From assembly GCA_029968055.1 (NCBI GenBank), contig JASCNX010000003.1:372001-436000 (forward strand): a stretch of 64,000 nucleotides of DNA. Direction: 5' to 3'. Below the pieces are notes generated by a model. That model ran no database searches. It was given only the letters and a program-made list of their open reading frames with translations, and had not been told where the DNA came from. This stretch comes from Xenophilus aerolatus (GTDB lineage: Bacteria; Pseudomonadota; Gammaproteobacteria; Burkholderiales; Burkholderiaceae_C). Positions 52,912 through 61,367 of this stretch are shown piece after piece (position 1 is the first letter of the stretch; every line of letters starts with the position of its first letter). The translations under genes and the position numbers were made by a program.

Positions 52912-53652
52912 ATGCAAATCGACCTCAACGCCGACCTCGGCGAAGGCGCCGGCAACGACGAGGCGCTGCTTGCGCTCGTCAGCTCGGCCAACATTGCCTG
53001 CGGCTGGCACGCCGGCGACGCGAAGACCATGCGCCAATGCGTGCGCTGGGCCATCGACAACGGCGTGGCCATCGGCGCGCACCCCAGTTTTCCCGACCGG
53101 GAGAACTTCGGCCGCAGTGCCATGCACCTGCCGCCCGATGAAATCGTCGCCAACATGCTCTACCAGATCGGCGCCCTGGCCGCGATCGTCAAGGCCGAGG
53201 GCGGCACGCTGGCCCACGTGAAGCCGCACGGCATGCTCTACAACCAGGCCGTGAAGGAGCCCGAGCTGGCCGCGGCGCTGTGCGAGGCGGTGCGCAAGTT
53301 CGACCCCTCGCTCAAGTTTTTCGGCCTGGCCGGCAGCGGCATGATCGAGGCCGCCCGCCGCGCCGGCCTGACGCCGGTGGAAGAAGTCTTCGCCGACCGC
53401 GGCTACATGCCCGACGGCAGCCTTGTGCCGCGCAGCCAGCCCGGCGCGCTGATCGAGGACGAAGAGGCCTCGCTGGCGCAGACGCTTTCGCTGGTGCGCG
53501 AGCACCAGGTCACCGCCATCGACGGCAGCACGGTGGCGGTGAACGCCCAGAGCGTGTGCCTGCACGGCGACGGCGCCCACGCGCTGGCCTTCGCCAAGCG
53601 CATCCGCGAACGGCTGACGGCCGAGGGCATCGCGATCACGCCGCTGGCCTGA
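52912..53652 (+). CDS. pxpA: 5-oxoprolinase subunit PxpA (LamB/YcsF family)
   Basis: A 246-residue PxpA. Landmarks: [67 protein letters not shown] and [17 protein letters not shown]. It is the third component of 5-oxoprolinase. The start has only a weak Shine-Dalgarno sequence because the palindromic repeat ends 30 bases upstream; whether the repeat affects translation is unknown. pcp follows after 5 bases. Confidence 0.95.
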   Translation: MQIDLNADLGEGAGNDEALLALVSSANIACGWHAGDAKTMRQCVRWAIDNGVAIGAHPSFPDRENFGRSAMHLPPDEIVANMLYQIGALAAIVKAEGGTLAHVKPHGMLYNQAVKEPELAAALCEAVRKFDPSLKFFGLAGSGMIEAARRAGLTPVEEVFADRGYMPDGSLVPRSQPGALIEDEEASLAQTLSLVREHQVTAIDGSTVAVNAQSVCLHGDGAHALAFAKRIRERLTAEGIAITPLA

Positions 53653-53657
53653 GACCC

Positions 53658-54305
53658 ATGCCGCGCGTCCTGCTCACCGGCTTCGAGCCCTTCGATGGCG
53701 AGGCGGTCAACCCCTCGTGGGAGGCGGTGCGCGCGCTCGACGGCTGGCGCGTGGGCGAGGCGACGGTGCATGCGCGCCGCATCGCCTGCGTGTTCGGCCA
53801 GGCGCTGCGCGAACTCGATGCCGCCATCGACGAACTGCAGCCCACCCTCGTGATCGCCGTCGGCCAGGCGGGCGGGCGGGCCGAGATCACGCCAGAGCGC
53901 GTCGCCATCAACATCGACGACGGCCGCATCTGCGACAACGCCGGCTGCCAGCCCATCGACGAGCCGGTGGTGGCGGGCGCGCCGGCGGCTTACTTCTCGA
54001 CCCTGCCCATCAAGGCCATCGTGCGCGACCTGCGCGCCGCGGGCCTGCCGGCCTCGGTGTCCAACAGCGCGGGCACCTTCGTGTGCAACCACCTGTTCTT
54101 CGGACTCATGCACCGGCTTGCGGCCCGCGGGGCAGGAGTGCGGGGCGGCTTCGTCCACATCCCCTTCCTGCCCGAGCAGGCGGCGCGCTGGCCGGGGCAG
54201 CCCAGCATGGCGCTGGCGGCGGTGATCGAGGCGCTGCGCATCGTGGTGGGCACCTCGCTCGCCGTGCACGAGGACCTGCGCGAGACCGGCGGCGCGCTCC
54301 ACTGA
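53658..54305 (+). CDS. pcp: pyroglutamyl-peptidase I
   Basis: A 215-residue C15 cysteine peptidase. Catalytic triad regions: Glu in [20 protein letters not shown], Cys in [18 protein letters not shown] and His in [11 protein letters not shown]. The opening [20 protein letters not shown] is diagnostic. It removes N-terminal pyroglutamate from peptides; the released 5-oxoproline is the substrate of PxpABC encoded just upstream. Confidence 0.96.
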   Translation: MPRVLLTGFEPFDGEAVNPSWEAVRALDGWRVGEATVHARRIACVFGQALRELDAAIDELQPTLVIAVGQAGGRAEITPERVAINIDDGRICDNAGCQPIDEPVVAGAPAAYFSTLPIKAIVRDLRAAGLPASVSNSAGTFVCNHLFFGLMHRLAARGAGVRGGFVHIPFLPEQAARWPGQPSMALAAVIEALRIVVGTSLAVHEDLRETGGALH

Positions 54306-54353
54306 GCCCGCGGCGCGCGCCGGACTGCGGTGTTCGCCGGGCGTCGCGTGCCG

Positions 54354-55067
54354 CTAGGCAATCGACGGCAGGAGCCGGCGCAGCCAGTCGCCCAGGAACG
54401 CGTTAACGGTGCCCGGCTTTTCCAGCGTCAGCATGTGGCCGCAGGCCGGGACCCAATGCAGCTCGGCGTGCGGCAGCAGAGCCGCGATCTCGCGCGAGGC
54501 GGCCGGCGGCGTCAGGCGGTCGCTGTCGCCGCACATCACCAGCACCGGACACTGCAGCCGGCCCAGGTGCGCGCGTGCGTCGGGGCGCTGCATCACGGCG
54601 CGGTTCTGCCGGATCAGCTGGGCCGCGCCGGCGTCGAGGATGATGTCCAGGTAGCGCCGCGTCAGTGCCCGGTCGGCCGCCTGCGCCGGGTGGAAGGCGA
54701 AGACGATGTTGGGCTCGATCACGTCGCGCACGTCGCCCTGCTCGAACAGCTCGATGGCCGAGGCGCGCAGCTCGTAGGTCTCGGGCGTTTCGGGCGCGGC
54801 ATTCGTGCCCAGCAGCGCCAGCCCGGCGATGCGTTCCGGGGCCTGGCGCGCCGCCTCCATGGCCACCATGCCGCCCATCGAGGCGCCGCACAGCACCAGG
54901 GGGCCGGCCGTCTCGGCGAGCACGGCAGCCGCCATGGTCTCGATGCTGGCATGGCGCATGTGCGCATCGCTCACGAGCGGGTCGAGCGCGGGCGGAACGA
55001 TGGGCAACTGGGCTTCCCACAGCCGGGCATCGCAGGCCAGGCCGGGGAGAAAGACGAGGCGGGGCAT
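54354..55067 (-). CDS. alpha/beta-fold hydrolase
   Basis: A 237-residue single-domain hydrolase. Nucleophile elbow GASMGG (about residue 62), catalytic aspartate in VMCGDSDRLTPP and histidine in PACGHMLTLEKPG. No lid-domain signature reveals the substrate; family members include esterases and ring-cleavage product hydrolases. It converges on pcp and is divergent from the phosphatase gene. Confidence 0.88.
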   Translation of the reverse strand: MPRLVFLPGLACDARLWEAQLPIVPPALDPLVSDAHMRHASIETMAAAVLAETAGPLVLCGASMGGMVAMEAARQAPERIAGLALLGTNAAPETPETYELRASAIELFEQGDVRDVIEPNIVFAFHPAQAADRALTRRYLDIILDAGAAQLIRQNRAVMQRPDARAHLGRLQCPVLVMCGDSDRLTPPAASREIAALLPHAELHWVPACGHMLTLEKPGTVNAFLGDWLRRLLPSIA

Positions 55068-55180
55068 GGCTGCATTCTGTCATCCGGCGGCGCTGGCGTG
55101 ACGCCGGCGTGGCGACCGAATCGCCCGGCCTTGCGCGGCGTCATCCATGCAGCGCGTGCGTGTGGACAATGGCGGGGTCC

Positions 55181-55849
55181 ATGCCCACCGACCTGATCCT
55201 CATCCGCCACGGCGAGACCGACTGGAACCGCGAACTGCGGTTCCAGGGCCACATCGACGTCCCCCTCAACGACACCGGCCACGAGCAGGCGCGCCGCCTG
55301 GGCCTGCGCCTGGCGGGCGAGCGCGTGGCGCACATCGTGTGCAGCGACCTGCTGCGCACCCAGCAGACCACCGCGCCGGCCGCGCAGCAGCTCGGCCTGC
55401 CGGTGCAGACCACGGTGACGCTGCGCGAGCAGAACTTCGGCGTCGGCGAAGGGCTGCGTGGCGACGAGATCCAGGCGAAGCACCCGCGCGCTTGGGAAGA
55501 CTGGCTGCTCTTCCAGGCCGACCGCGCGCTGCCCGGCGGCGAGAGCACGCGCGAGTTCCATGCGCGCGCCATCGCGGCGCTGGGCAGCATCGCGGCCCGG
55601 CATCCGGATGCGACGGTGCTGGTGGTCACGCACGGCGGCGTGCTCGACATGGTCTGGCGCACGGTGCACGGCCTGGGACTGGACGGCCCGCGGCAGAGCG
55701 ACATTCCCAACGCGGGCATCAGCCGCGTGCGCTTGGCGGACCCGTCTCAGCCCGAAGCCATCGAGATCCTCGACTGGGCCGACACCGCGCACCTCGTGGG
55801 CCTGGGCCCGCAGCCGACCTACGACCAGACGCGGCACCTGAAGGACTGA
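55181..55849 (+). CDS. histidine phosphatase family protein (phosphoglycerate mutase-like)
   Basis: A 222-residue branch-1 histidine phosphatase. RHG motif LIRHGETDWNRELRFQGHID at the N-terminus, SDLLRTQQTTAPAA, catalytic Glu region LREQNFGVGEGL and the second histidine VVTHGGVLDMV. It resembles cofactor-independent phosphatases (PhoE/CobC-like) more than glycolytic mutases. A GACAAT box (55165-55170) suggests a very short leader. ATG 55169 is an alternative start. Confidence 0.9.
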   Translation: MPTDLILIRHGETDWNRELRFQGHIDVPLNDTGHEQARRLGLRLAGERVAHIVCSDLLRTQQTTAPAAQQLGLPVQTTVTLREQNFGVGEGLRGDEIQAKHPRAWEDWLLFQADRALPGGESTREFHARAIAALGSIAARHPDATVLVVTHGGVLDMVWRTVHGLGLDGPRQSDIPNAGISRVRLADPSQPEAIEILDWADTAHLVGLGPQPTYDQTRHLKD

Positions 55850-55875
55850 CACCGGCCCCCGATCAACAGCCGTGC

Positions 55876-55932
55876 GGACTGAGCCTGTCGAAGCCTTGCG
55901 CAGCGCTTAGAAGGCTGCAGCCCGAACGGTTC
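55876..55932. repeat. intergenic inverted repeat, copy 2 (CTGAGCCTGTCGAAG family)
   Basis: GGACTGAGCCTGTCGAAGCC followed by GCGCAGCGCTT and a CCCGAACGGTTCG end shares its core with the repeat at 10954-11040. This copy is more degenerate and lies between the phosphatase and the convergent small gene. Confidence 0.6.
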
Positions 55933-55988
55933 GCGTGGTTGAACGCCATCCGGCAGGAGCAACACCGCCGGCGTGCCGCAGGGCTGTA

Positions 55989-56222
55989 TCAGCGCTGCAG
56001 CGCCTGCCCCGCGTCCTCGCACCAGAACTGCGCCGCGGCGTAGAAGCCGTCCCACACGCAGCCGTTGCAGCCGCGCCCGCAGCAGGTCGTCGGTTCGGGC
56101 GGCGGCGCACGCAGTGCCACGCCCTGTGCCGCGGCCCGCGCCTGCCAGGCGGCGAAGCAGGCGCGCGTGTGGTCCAGGTCGCCGGCGCGCGGTGACAGGG
56201 TGAGAGGCCGGCGGTGCTGCAT
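55989..56222 (-). CDS. oxidoreductase-like domain-containing small protein
   Basis: A 77-residue Cys-rich protein. Its C-terminal half, PPEPTTCCGRGCNGCVWDGF, matches the oxidoreductase-like (Oxidored-like/OXLD1) domain, a short motif of unknown function also found in eukaryotic proteins; four cysteines could bind a metal. The start at 56222 is supported by a TACACT box just upstream; an in-frame ATG at 56264 adds 14 residues. Confidence 0.72.
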   Translation of the reverse strand: MQHRRPLTLSPRAGDLDHTRACFAAWQARAAAQGVALRAPPPEPTTCCGRGCNGCVWDGFYAAAQFWCEDAGQALQR

Positions 56223-56324
56223 GACTCGGCGCAGTGTAGAGGCCCCCCGAAGCGCTTGATCCACCGGCGCCGATCGGGTCAGGGCGCGTGCGACGGCTGG
56301 GCAGGATGCGGTTGCCGGCCTGGC

Positions 56325-57071
56325 TCAGTGCCGTGCATGGTGCCGTTCGTACAGCTCGAGCACGATGTCCTTCACACCGCTCACATGGGCGGCCACCGCG
56401 CGTGCGGCGGCCTCGGGGTCGCCCTGGCGCAGCGCGGCCACGATGGCCCGGTGGTCCTCGTTGGAGCTGCGGTTGAAGCCCGCTAGCGACAGCTGCATGA
56501 AGGACATGCGCTGGATGTGGCCCTGCAGCATCGCGAGGATCTGCTTGGACAGCGGCCGCTCGGCGGCGCGGTAGAGCAGGTCGTGGAAGCGCCCGTTCAG
56601 CTCGCTGAAGGCCCAGGCCGTGGGCGCGTCGTCCATCGCGGCCACCAGGCGCTCGGCCTCGTCGAGGTCGGCGGCCGTGAGCAGCGGCGCGGCGATGCGC
56701 ATGAGGTGGGGCTCGACCATCGTGCGCAGCTCGAAGGCATCGCGCAGCTGCGCCAGCGTCAGCTCCTTGACCAGCGCGCCGCGGTTGAGCAGCAGCTCCA
56801 CGAAACCGTGCGCCTCCAGCGTGCGCAGCGCCTCGCGCACGGGGATCTTGCTGACGTGGAACAACGCGGCCAGCTCGTCCTGGCGCAGCGCGCGGCCGGG
56901 CGCGAGCAGCCCGCGCACGATGGCCTCGTGCAGCACGCGCACGATGTCGTCGGTCGACAGGCGTCCGCCGGCCGCCGTGCGGCGCTCGCGCACCAGGCGC
57001 TGCAGCGGCGTCTCGCCGGGCGCGGTGGCGGCCTCAGCGGGATTCGGCGCGTCGGCTGTCGTGGCCTTCAT
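56325..57071 (-). CDS. GntR family regulator, FadR/FCD subfamily
   Basis: A 248-residue regulator. Winged HTH at about residues 38-105 (LHEAIVRGLLAPGRALRQDE, SKIPVREALRTLEAHGFV) and an FCD ligand domain (RDAFELRTMVEPHLMRIA, FHDLLYRAAERP, SSNEDHRAIVAALRQGD) with the metal-binding Asp/His pattern. It is the last gene of a leftward operon, overlapping the ABC ATPase gene by 38 bases, and probably controls that operon, with CGTATACG at 60501-60508 as a candidate site. Confidence 0.9.
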   Translation of the reverse strand: MKATTADAPNPAEAATAPGETPLQRLVRERRTAAGGRLSTDDIVRVLHEAIVRGLLAPGRALRQDELAALFHVSKIPVREALRTLEAHGFVELLLNRGALVKELTLAQLRDAFELRTMVEPHLMRIAAPLLTAADLDEAERLVAAMDDAPTAWAFSELNGRFHDLLYRAAERPLSKQILAMLQGHIQRMSFMQLSLAGFNRSSNEDHRAIVAALRQGDPEAAARAVAAHVSGVKDIVLELYERHHARH

Positions 57072-57885
57072 GGATCTTCTCGCGCACGAAGGCGCAGATC
57101 TCGTTGAACAGCGGGTGCTCCTGCATCTGCGCGCGCCGCGGCCGCTCGAAGGGCACGCGGATGTCGGCCACGATGCGCGAGGGCCGCGCGTTCATCACCA
57201 GCACGCGGTCGGACAGGAACACCGCCTCCCGGATGCTGTGGGTGATGAACACGGCGGTCTTGTGCACCTGGTCCCAGAGCTGGGCCAGCATCAGGTTCAT
57301 GTCGTCGCGCGTGATCGCGTCCAGCGCCGAGAAGGGCTCGTCCATCAGCAGCAGGCGCGGGTCGTTGACCAGGCCGCGGCATATGGCGACGCGCTGGCGC
57401 ATCCCGCCCGACAGCTCGGCCGGCCGCTTGTCGCGGAAGTCCCAGAGCCCCGTGAGCCTGAGCAGCCGCTCGGCCTCGGGCCGGTGGTCGGCGAGCACGC
57501 GCTTCTGGGTGCGGATCGGGAAGAGCACGTTGTCCATCACGCTCTTCCAGGGCAGCAGCGTGGCGTCCTGGAACACGTAGCCGAAGTCGCGCCGCGGCCC
57601 GTCCACCGCGCGGCCGTCGACCGCGATGCGGCCGGCGGTCGGCAGCTCGAGGCCGCCGATCATCGACATCAGCGTGCTCTTGCCGCAGCCGCTCGGGCCG
57701 ACCAGGCTGACGAAGTCGCCCTCGTCGATGTCGAAGTCGGCGCGCTCCACCGCGTGCACGTCGCCGTTGCGGGTGGCGTAGGTCTTGCCGACCTGCTGGA
57801 CGGTGAGGTAGCTGCGTTCGCGTTCGGGCGCGGTGCTGTGCGGCAGCAGCCAGGCGGGTGCGGGGTTGTTCAGCGTCGGGTCCAT
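57034..57885 (-). CDS. ABC transporter ATP-binding protein (nitrate/taurine/pyrimidine type)
   Basis: A 283-residue ATPase. Walker A GPSGCGKSTLM (about residue 66), Q-loop FQDATLLPW, signature LSGGMRQRVAICRGL, Walker B LLLMDEPFSALD and H-loop FITHSIREA. The family serves importers with SsuA/NMT1-like binding proteins. It starts 5 bases after the permease stop and completes a three-part importer with the genes at 57891 and 59329. Confidence 0.94.
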   Translation of the reverse strand: MDPTLNNPAPAWLLPHSTAPERERSYLTVQQVGKTYATRNGDVHAVERADFDIDEGDFVSLVGPSGCGKSTLMSMIGGLELPTAGRIAVDGRAVDGPRRDFGYVFQDATLLPWKSVMDNVLFPIRTQKRVLADHRPEAERLLRLTGLWDFRDKRPAELSGGMRQRVAICRGLVNDPRLLLMDEPFSALDAITRDDMNLMLAQLWDQVHKTAVFITHSIREAVFLSDRVLVMNARPSRIVADIRVPFERPRRAQMQEHPLFNEICAFVREKIHEGHDSRRAESR

Positions 57886-57890
57886 GGTGC

Positions 57891-58649
57891 TCAGGCCCCG
57901 AAGGCGTGCCGGGTCCAGCGCTCCAGCAAGGCCACGATGCCGTAGAAGCCCAGGCCGAAGACGCACAGCACCGTGATGGCGGCCAGGATCAGCGAGGTGT
58001 CGGCCTGCGAGGACGCGAAGAGGATGAGGTAGCCCAGCCCCGCCTGCGAGGTGATGAACTCGCCGACGATCACCCCGATGATGGCGAAGGTGGTCGCGAT
58101 CTTCATGCCGCTGAACACGTAGGGCAGCGCGTGCGGCAGGCGCACCGACACGAACACCTGCCAGCTCGAGGCCGTGAGCGCCCGGCACAGGCGCAACAGC
58201 GATCTGTCGACATGGTCCAGCCCGGCCAGGGCCGCGATCACCACCGGGAAGAAGCTGATGAAGACCGAGAAGGTCAGCCGCGACTGGAAGCCGATGCCCA
58301 GCCAGACGATGAACAGCGGCGCCAGCGCGATCTTGGGGATCAGCTGGAACAGCACCACGTTGGGATAGAGCATGCTGCGCATCAGCCCCGAGGCGCTCAG
58401 CAACGCTGCCAGCGCCACGCCCAGCAGCGAGGCGATCGCGAAGCCGGCCACGCTCTCCCACACGGTGGGCCAGGCATGCTGCATCAGCAGGGGAAAGGTC
58501 TCGACCAGGCGCTGCGCGATCGCGCTGGGCGTGGGCAGCAGCACCTCGCGGATGCCGAAGGCGCGCACCACGATCTCCCACAGCACCAGTGTGCCGACGG
58601 CGAACGCGAGCGGCAGGCCGATGCGCTGCAGTGGGCCGGCCCCGTTCAT
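57891..58649 (-). CDS. ABC transporter permease (SsuC/TauC-like)
   Basis: A 252-residue six-helix permease. The helices are spread from LPLAFAVGTLVLWEIVVRAF to ILAAITVLCVFGLGFYGIVA. The EAA-type coupling loop lies around SSWQVFVSVRLPHALPYVFSGM. It overlaps the upstream hydrolase gene (58646-58649, ATGA). Substrate inferred only from context. Confidence 0.93.
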   Translation of the reverse strand: MNGAGPLQRIGLPLAFAVGTLVLWEIVVRAFGIREVLLPTPSAIAQRLVETFPLLMQHAWPTVWESVAGFAIASLLGVALAALLSASGLMRSMLYPNVVLFQLIPKIALAPLFIVWLGIGFQSRLTFSVFISFFPVVIAALAGLDHVDRSLLRLCRALTASSWQVFVSVRLPHALPYVFSGMKIATTFAIIGVIVGEFITSQAGLGYLILFASSQADTSLILAAITVLCVFGLGFYGIVALLERWTRHAFGA

Positions 58650-59329
58650 GGCGCGGGCAGGCCGTCGAGCAGGGCCACGATGTCGTCGGTGCCGGTGGTC
58701 CAGCCGAAGAATTTCTCGATGTTGAACACGCTGGCCTCGAAGATCGACGGCGGGCCGGCCTGCAGCGTCGCGTCGGCCACCATGACGGCGAAGAACTCGC
58801 GGTGGAAGGCGTCGCGCACGGCCGTCTCCACGCACACGTTGGTGTTCACGCCGACGAAGACCAGCGTGGTGATGCCGTGTGCGCGCAGCAGCATCTCGAG
58901 GTTGGTACCGGCAAAGGCGCTGTAGCGCGGCTTGTGCACCACGGGCTCGTGGGGCAGGGGCTGCATCGCATCGACGATGGCGTGGTCCCACGAGCCGCGG
59001 ATCAGCAACTGGCTGCCAGGGTGCGCCCGCATGTACTTGAGCGGGTTGGACTTGTGCCACATCGGCGAGGTCGACGGGCCGGCTTCGGCGAGGCTCCCGC
59101 TCCAGCCGTTCTGCGCATGCACGACCATCAGGCCGGCCCGGCGTGCGGCCTGCAGCACGCGGGCGGCGCGGGCGATCACCGGTGGCGTGCCCGAGATGTC
59201 GAAGCCGGCGAGGTCGAGGTAGCCGCCCGGCGAGAGGTAGCCGTTCTGCATGTCGATCACCACCAGCGCGGTCTGCGCCCGCGTGGCCTGCAGCGGCTCC
59301 GGCCGGGCCGGGATCGCGAAGGACACCAT
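58646..59329 (-). CDS. isochorismatase-family cysteine hydrolase (RutB-like)
   Basis: A 227-residue cysteine hydrolase. Catalytic triad: Asp in LVVIDMQNGYLSPGG, Lys in VVHKPRYSAFAGT and Cys in VGVNTNVCVETAVRDAF. Overall layout resembles RutB, which cleaves ureidoacrylate in uracil breakdown, but other carbamate or amide substrates are possible and no other rut genes are present. It is embedded between the binding-protein and permease genes, with overlaps on both sides, so it probably acts on the imported compound. Confidence 0.88.
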   Translation of the reverse strand: MVSFAIPARPEPLQATRAQTALVVIDMQNGYLSPGGYLDLAGFDISGTPPVIARAARVLQAARRAGLMVVHAQNGWSGSLAEAGPSTSPMWHKSNPLKYMRAHPGSQLLIRGSWDHAIVDAMQPLPHEPVVHKPRYSAFAGTNLEMLLRAHGITTLVFVGVNTNVCVETAVRDAFHREFFAVMVADATLQAGPPSIFEASVFNIEKFFGWTTGTDDIVALLDGLPAP

Positions 59330-60435
59330 CAGGCGCCGCTCACCATCCTGCTGTAGGGCGCGACGTTCTTGCGGATGGCGTCCCACTCGGCGTTGCCGAG
59401 CTTGATCTTGCCGACGAAGCGGTTGGTGGCGAGGTCTTCGGGCACCAGCGGCTTGGCATCGGCCTTCAGCGCGCCGGCGCGGGCGGCCAGCGAGATCATG
59501 CCGGCCAGCTTGGGGATGCTGCTGTAGCCCATGCCGTGCTCGATGGCCTCGGGCGCCACCATGGTGGCCTGCGCGAGGCCCTGCGACAGCCTGGCGTTTT
59601 CCTTGCCGCCCTTGGCCAGCGCGATCTCGGGCTGCGCCTTGTAGAGGATCTCGAGCGACTCGTCGGGCTTCTTGAGCGTGTAGACCACCGACTCCAGGAT
59701 CCCGTCGACCATGGCCTGGCACAGGCCGGGGTCGGCGTTGATGGTCTCGGTGCGCGCGATGACCTGGGCCGCATAGAGCTCGATGCCGGACTTCGCCCAG
59801 GGGATGAAGCGCGTCTTCACGCCCAGCGAGTCGAGCACCGGGATGCTCGACGAACCGATGGCCGTGATCGCGTCGACCTGCTTGTCCATCAGCGCGCGCT
59901 CGATCAGGCGCGCGTCGAGCTGCTGGCGCGTGACCTTCGACAGGTCGATGCCCGTCTTCTCGGCGAAGGCCGTCCAGTAAGGCGATTCGGCCGAGGTGGC
60001 CACGGTGCCGACGCGCTTGCCCTCGAAGTCCTTGGGGCTGCGGATGGGCGAGTCGGCCAGCACCAGGTTGCCCATGAGCGAGTCGTAGCCGATGGTGGCC
60101 AGCGCCTGCAGCGGCAGGCCGCGCGCCATGTTGACCAGGGTGCCGCCGAAGAAGACCACGCCCAGGTCGAACTGCTTGTTGGCCACCGCCTGCGCGGCGG
60201 CCACCGAGCCGTTGCCGCGCGAGACGGTGAGGTCGATGCCACGCTTCTTGAAGTAGCCCAGTTCCTTGCCCACCATGGGCCAGTAGTTGGAGCCGTTGAC
60301 CACCCAGGGCAGCGTGATGCTGATGGCGCGCGTCTGCGCGAAGGCGGGCAGGGCGAGGGCGCTGCCGGCGGCAGCGGCACCGGCCGCCTGCAGCAGTCGG
60401 CGGCGGGACAGGGCGGGCGGGGTGCGAGGGGACAT
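59329..60435 (-). CDS. ABC transporter substrate-binding protein (NMT1/SsuA-like)
   Basis: A 368-residue periplasmic protein with a Tat-like leader (SRRRLLQAAGAAAAGSALAL, cleavage at AFAQT). The binding domain shows ISITLPWVVNGSNYWPMVGK, GYFKKRGIDLTVSRGNGSVA, FDLGVVFFGGTLVNMARGLP and FEGKRVGTVATSAESPYWTA, typical of NMT1/THI5-like binding proteins for pyrimidines, sulfonates or nitrate. Start MSPRTPP has CGGAG upstream. Stop overlaps the next ATG by one base. Confidence 0.92.
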   Translation of the reverse strand: MSPRTPPALSRRRLLQAAGAAAAGSALALPAFAQTRAISITLPWVVNGSNYWPMVGKELGYFKKRGIDLTVSRGNGSVAAAQAVANKQFDLGVVFFGGTLVNMARGLPLQALATIGYDSLMGNLVLADSPIRSPKDFEGKRVGTVATSAESPYWTAFAEKTGIDLSKVTRQQLDARLIERALMDKQVDAITAIGSSSIPVLDSLGVKTRFIPWAKSGIELYAAQVIARTETINADPGLCQAMVDGILESVVYTLKKPDESLEILYKAQPEIALAKGGKENARLSQGLAQATMVAPEAIEHGMGYSSIPKLAGMISLAARAGALKADAKPLVPEDLATNRFVGKIKLGNAEWDAIRKNVAPYSRMVSGA

Positions 60436-60500
60436 GGCGGACTCCGGGAGGCCGTTCGGGTCCATCGCGGTGCAGCACGGCCGGGCGCGATGCACCAAAA

Positions 60501-60508
60501 CGTATACG
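60501..60508. promoter_or_regulatory. candidate GntR/FadR-type operator CGTATACG
   Basis: A perfect 8-bp palindrome in the 143-base gap before the ABC binding-protein gene, followed by a related half-site ATACGAAAA (60516-60524); ATACGAAA repeats twice. FadR-type regulators often bind GTATAC-centred palindromes. The operon ends in such a regulator. Confidence 0.45.
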
Positions 60509-60578
60509 AAAGAAGATACGAAAAGTGCGAACAGCCCGGTTCACGCAGTTTGCGTGCCAAGCGGCGCGCCGCGGGTGC

Positions 60579-61295
60579 TCAGCCGCGCAGGCCCCAGCCG
60601 CCGTCCACCGCCTGCAGCAGGGGCGAATCGAACACGCCGACCAGGCGCGCCGCGCGCTCGGGCCCGAGTGTCCGCACCCAGCGGCGGCCCTGCCGCATCG
60701 CGACGCCGCAGGCCAGCACCTCGGCACCGAGCGACTCGATGAGCGTCCAGGGCGCCCCCAGCGTGCTGCCGCTGCTCACCGCGTCGTCGACCAGCACCAC
60801 CCGTTTTCCTCGCACCAGCGGCAGCAGGTGGGGGTCGAGGTAGACCCGCTTGCCGGCCGTGGGCGTGGTGATCGACTGCACGGCGCCCGACAGCGCCTCG
60901 TCGTACCAGAACTTGCGCGAGTAGCCCATGGGCACGTAGCGGCTGTGGCCCAGGTGGCGCGCGACCACGGGCGCGAAGGTCAGGCCCAGCGTCGGGATGC
61001 CGATCACCACCTCGGGCTGCAGCGGCGCGAGGCACTCGGCCAGCATGCGGCCCAGGGTCTCGACGACCTCCAGCGAGGCCTGGTTGCAGATGAGCGACGC
61101 GACGGCGTGCGTCGGCTCGCTGTCCAGTGCGCGGATGGGCAGCACCAGCACGCGGCCGTCGGGCAGGCGCGCGGGGTAGCCGAACTGCCAGGGTCCGTCT
61201 GCGGGGGCGGCCGGATCGGCGTCGACGATGCGCTGCCAGTAGGCCGTGGTGGGCTCGGTGAAGGGGGCCGAAGGCGTCGGCGTGGGGGTCGTCAT
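60579..61295 (-). CDS. phosphoribosyltransferase (type I PRTase fold)
   Basis: A 238-residue PRTase. The PRPP loop is RVVLVDDAVSSGSTLGA (about residue 155-171), preceded by VVIGIPTLGLTFAPVVARHL and YVPMGYSRKFWYDEALSG, similar to adenine/orotate-type transferases. It lies 143 bases upstream of the ABC importer on the same strand. Nucleobase salvage of an imported pyrimidine/purine analogue is plausible but inferred. Confidence 0.87.
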   Translation of the reverse strand: MTTPTPTPSAPFTEPTTAYWQRIVDADPAAPADGPWQFGYPARLPDGRVLVLPIRALDSEPTHAVASLICNQASLEVVETLGRMLAECLAPLQPEVVIGIPTLGLTFAPVVARHLGHSRYVPMGYSRKFWYDEALSGAVQSITTPTAGKRVYLDPHLLPLVRGKRVVLVDDAVSSGSTLGAPWTLIESLGAEVLACGVAMRQGRRWVRTLGPERAARLVGVFDSPLLQAVDGGWGLRG

Positions 61296-61367
61296 CCGAG
61301 GGTCTTGGAAAGGAGTGGCTGAAGCGCTCGCCGGGCCTGTGCGAGCAGCGTTGAATTCAACGGCGGA

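Noticed and set aside
56220-56264. Longer start for the oxidoreductase-like small protein
   Set aside because: A likely -10 box falls inside the extension, and the conserved motif lies entirely downstream.
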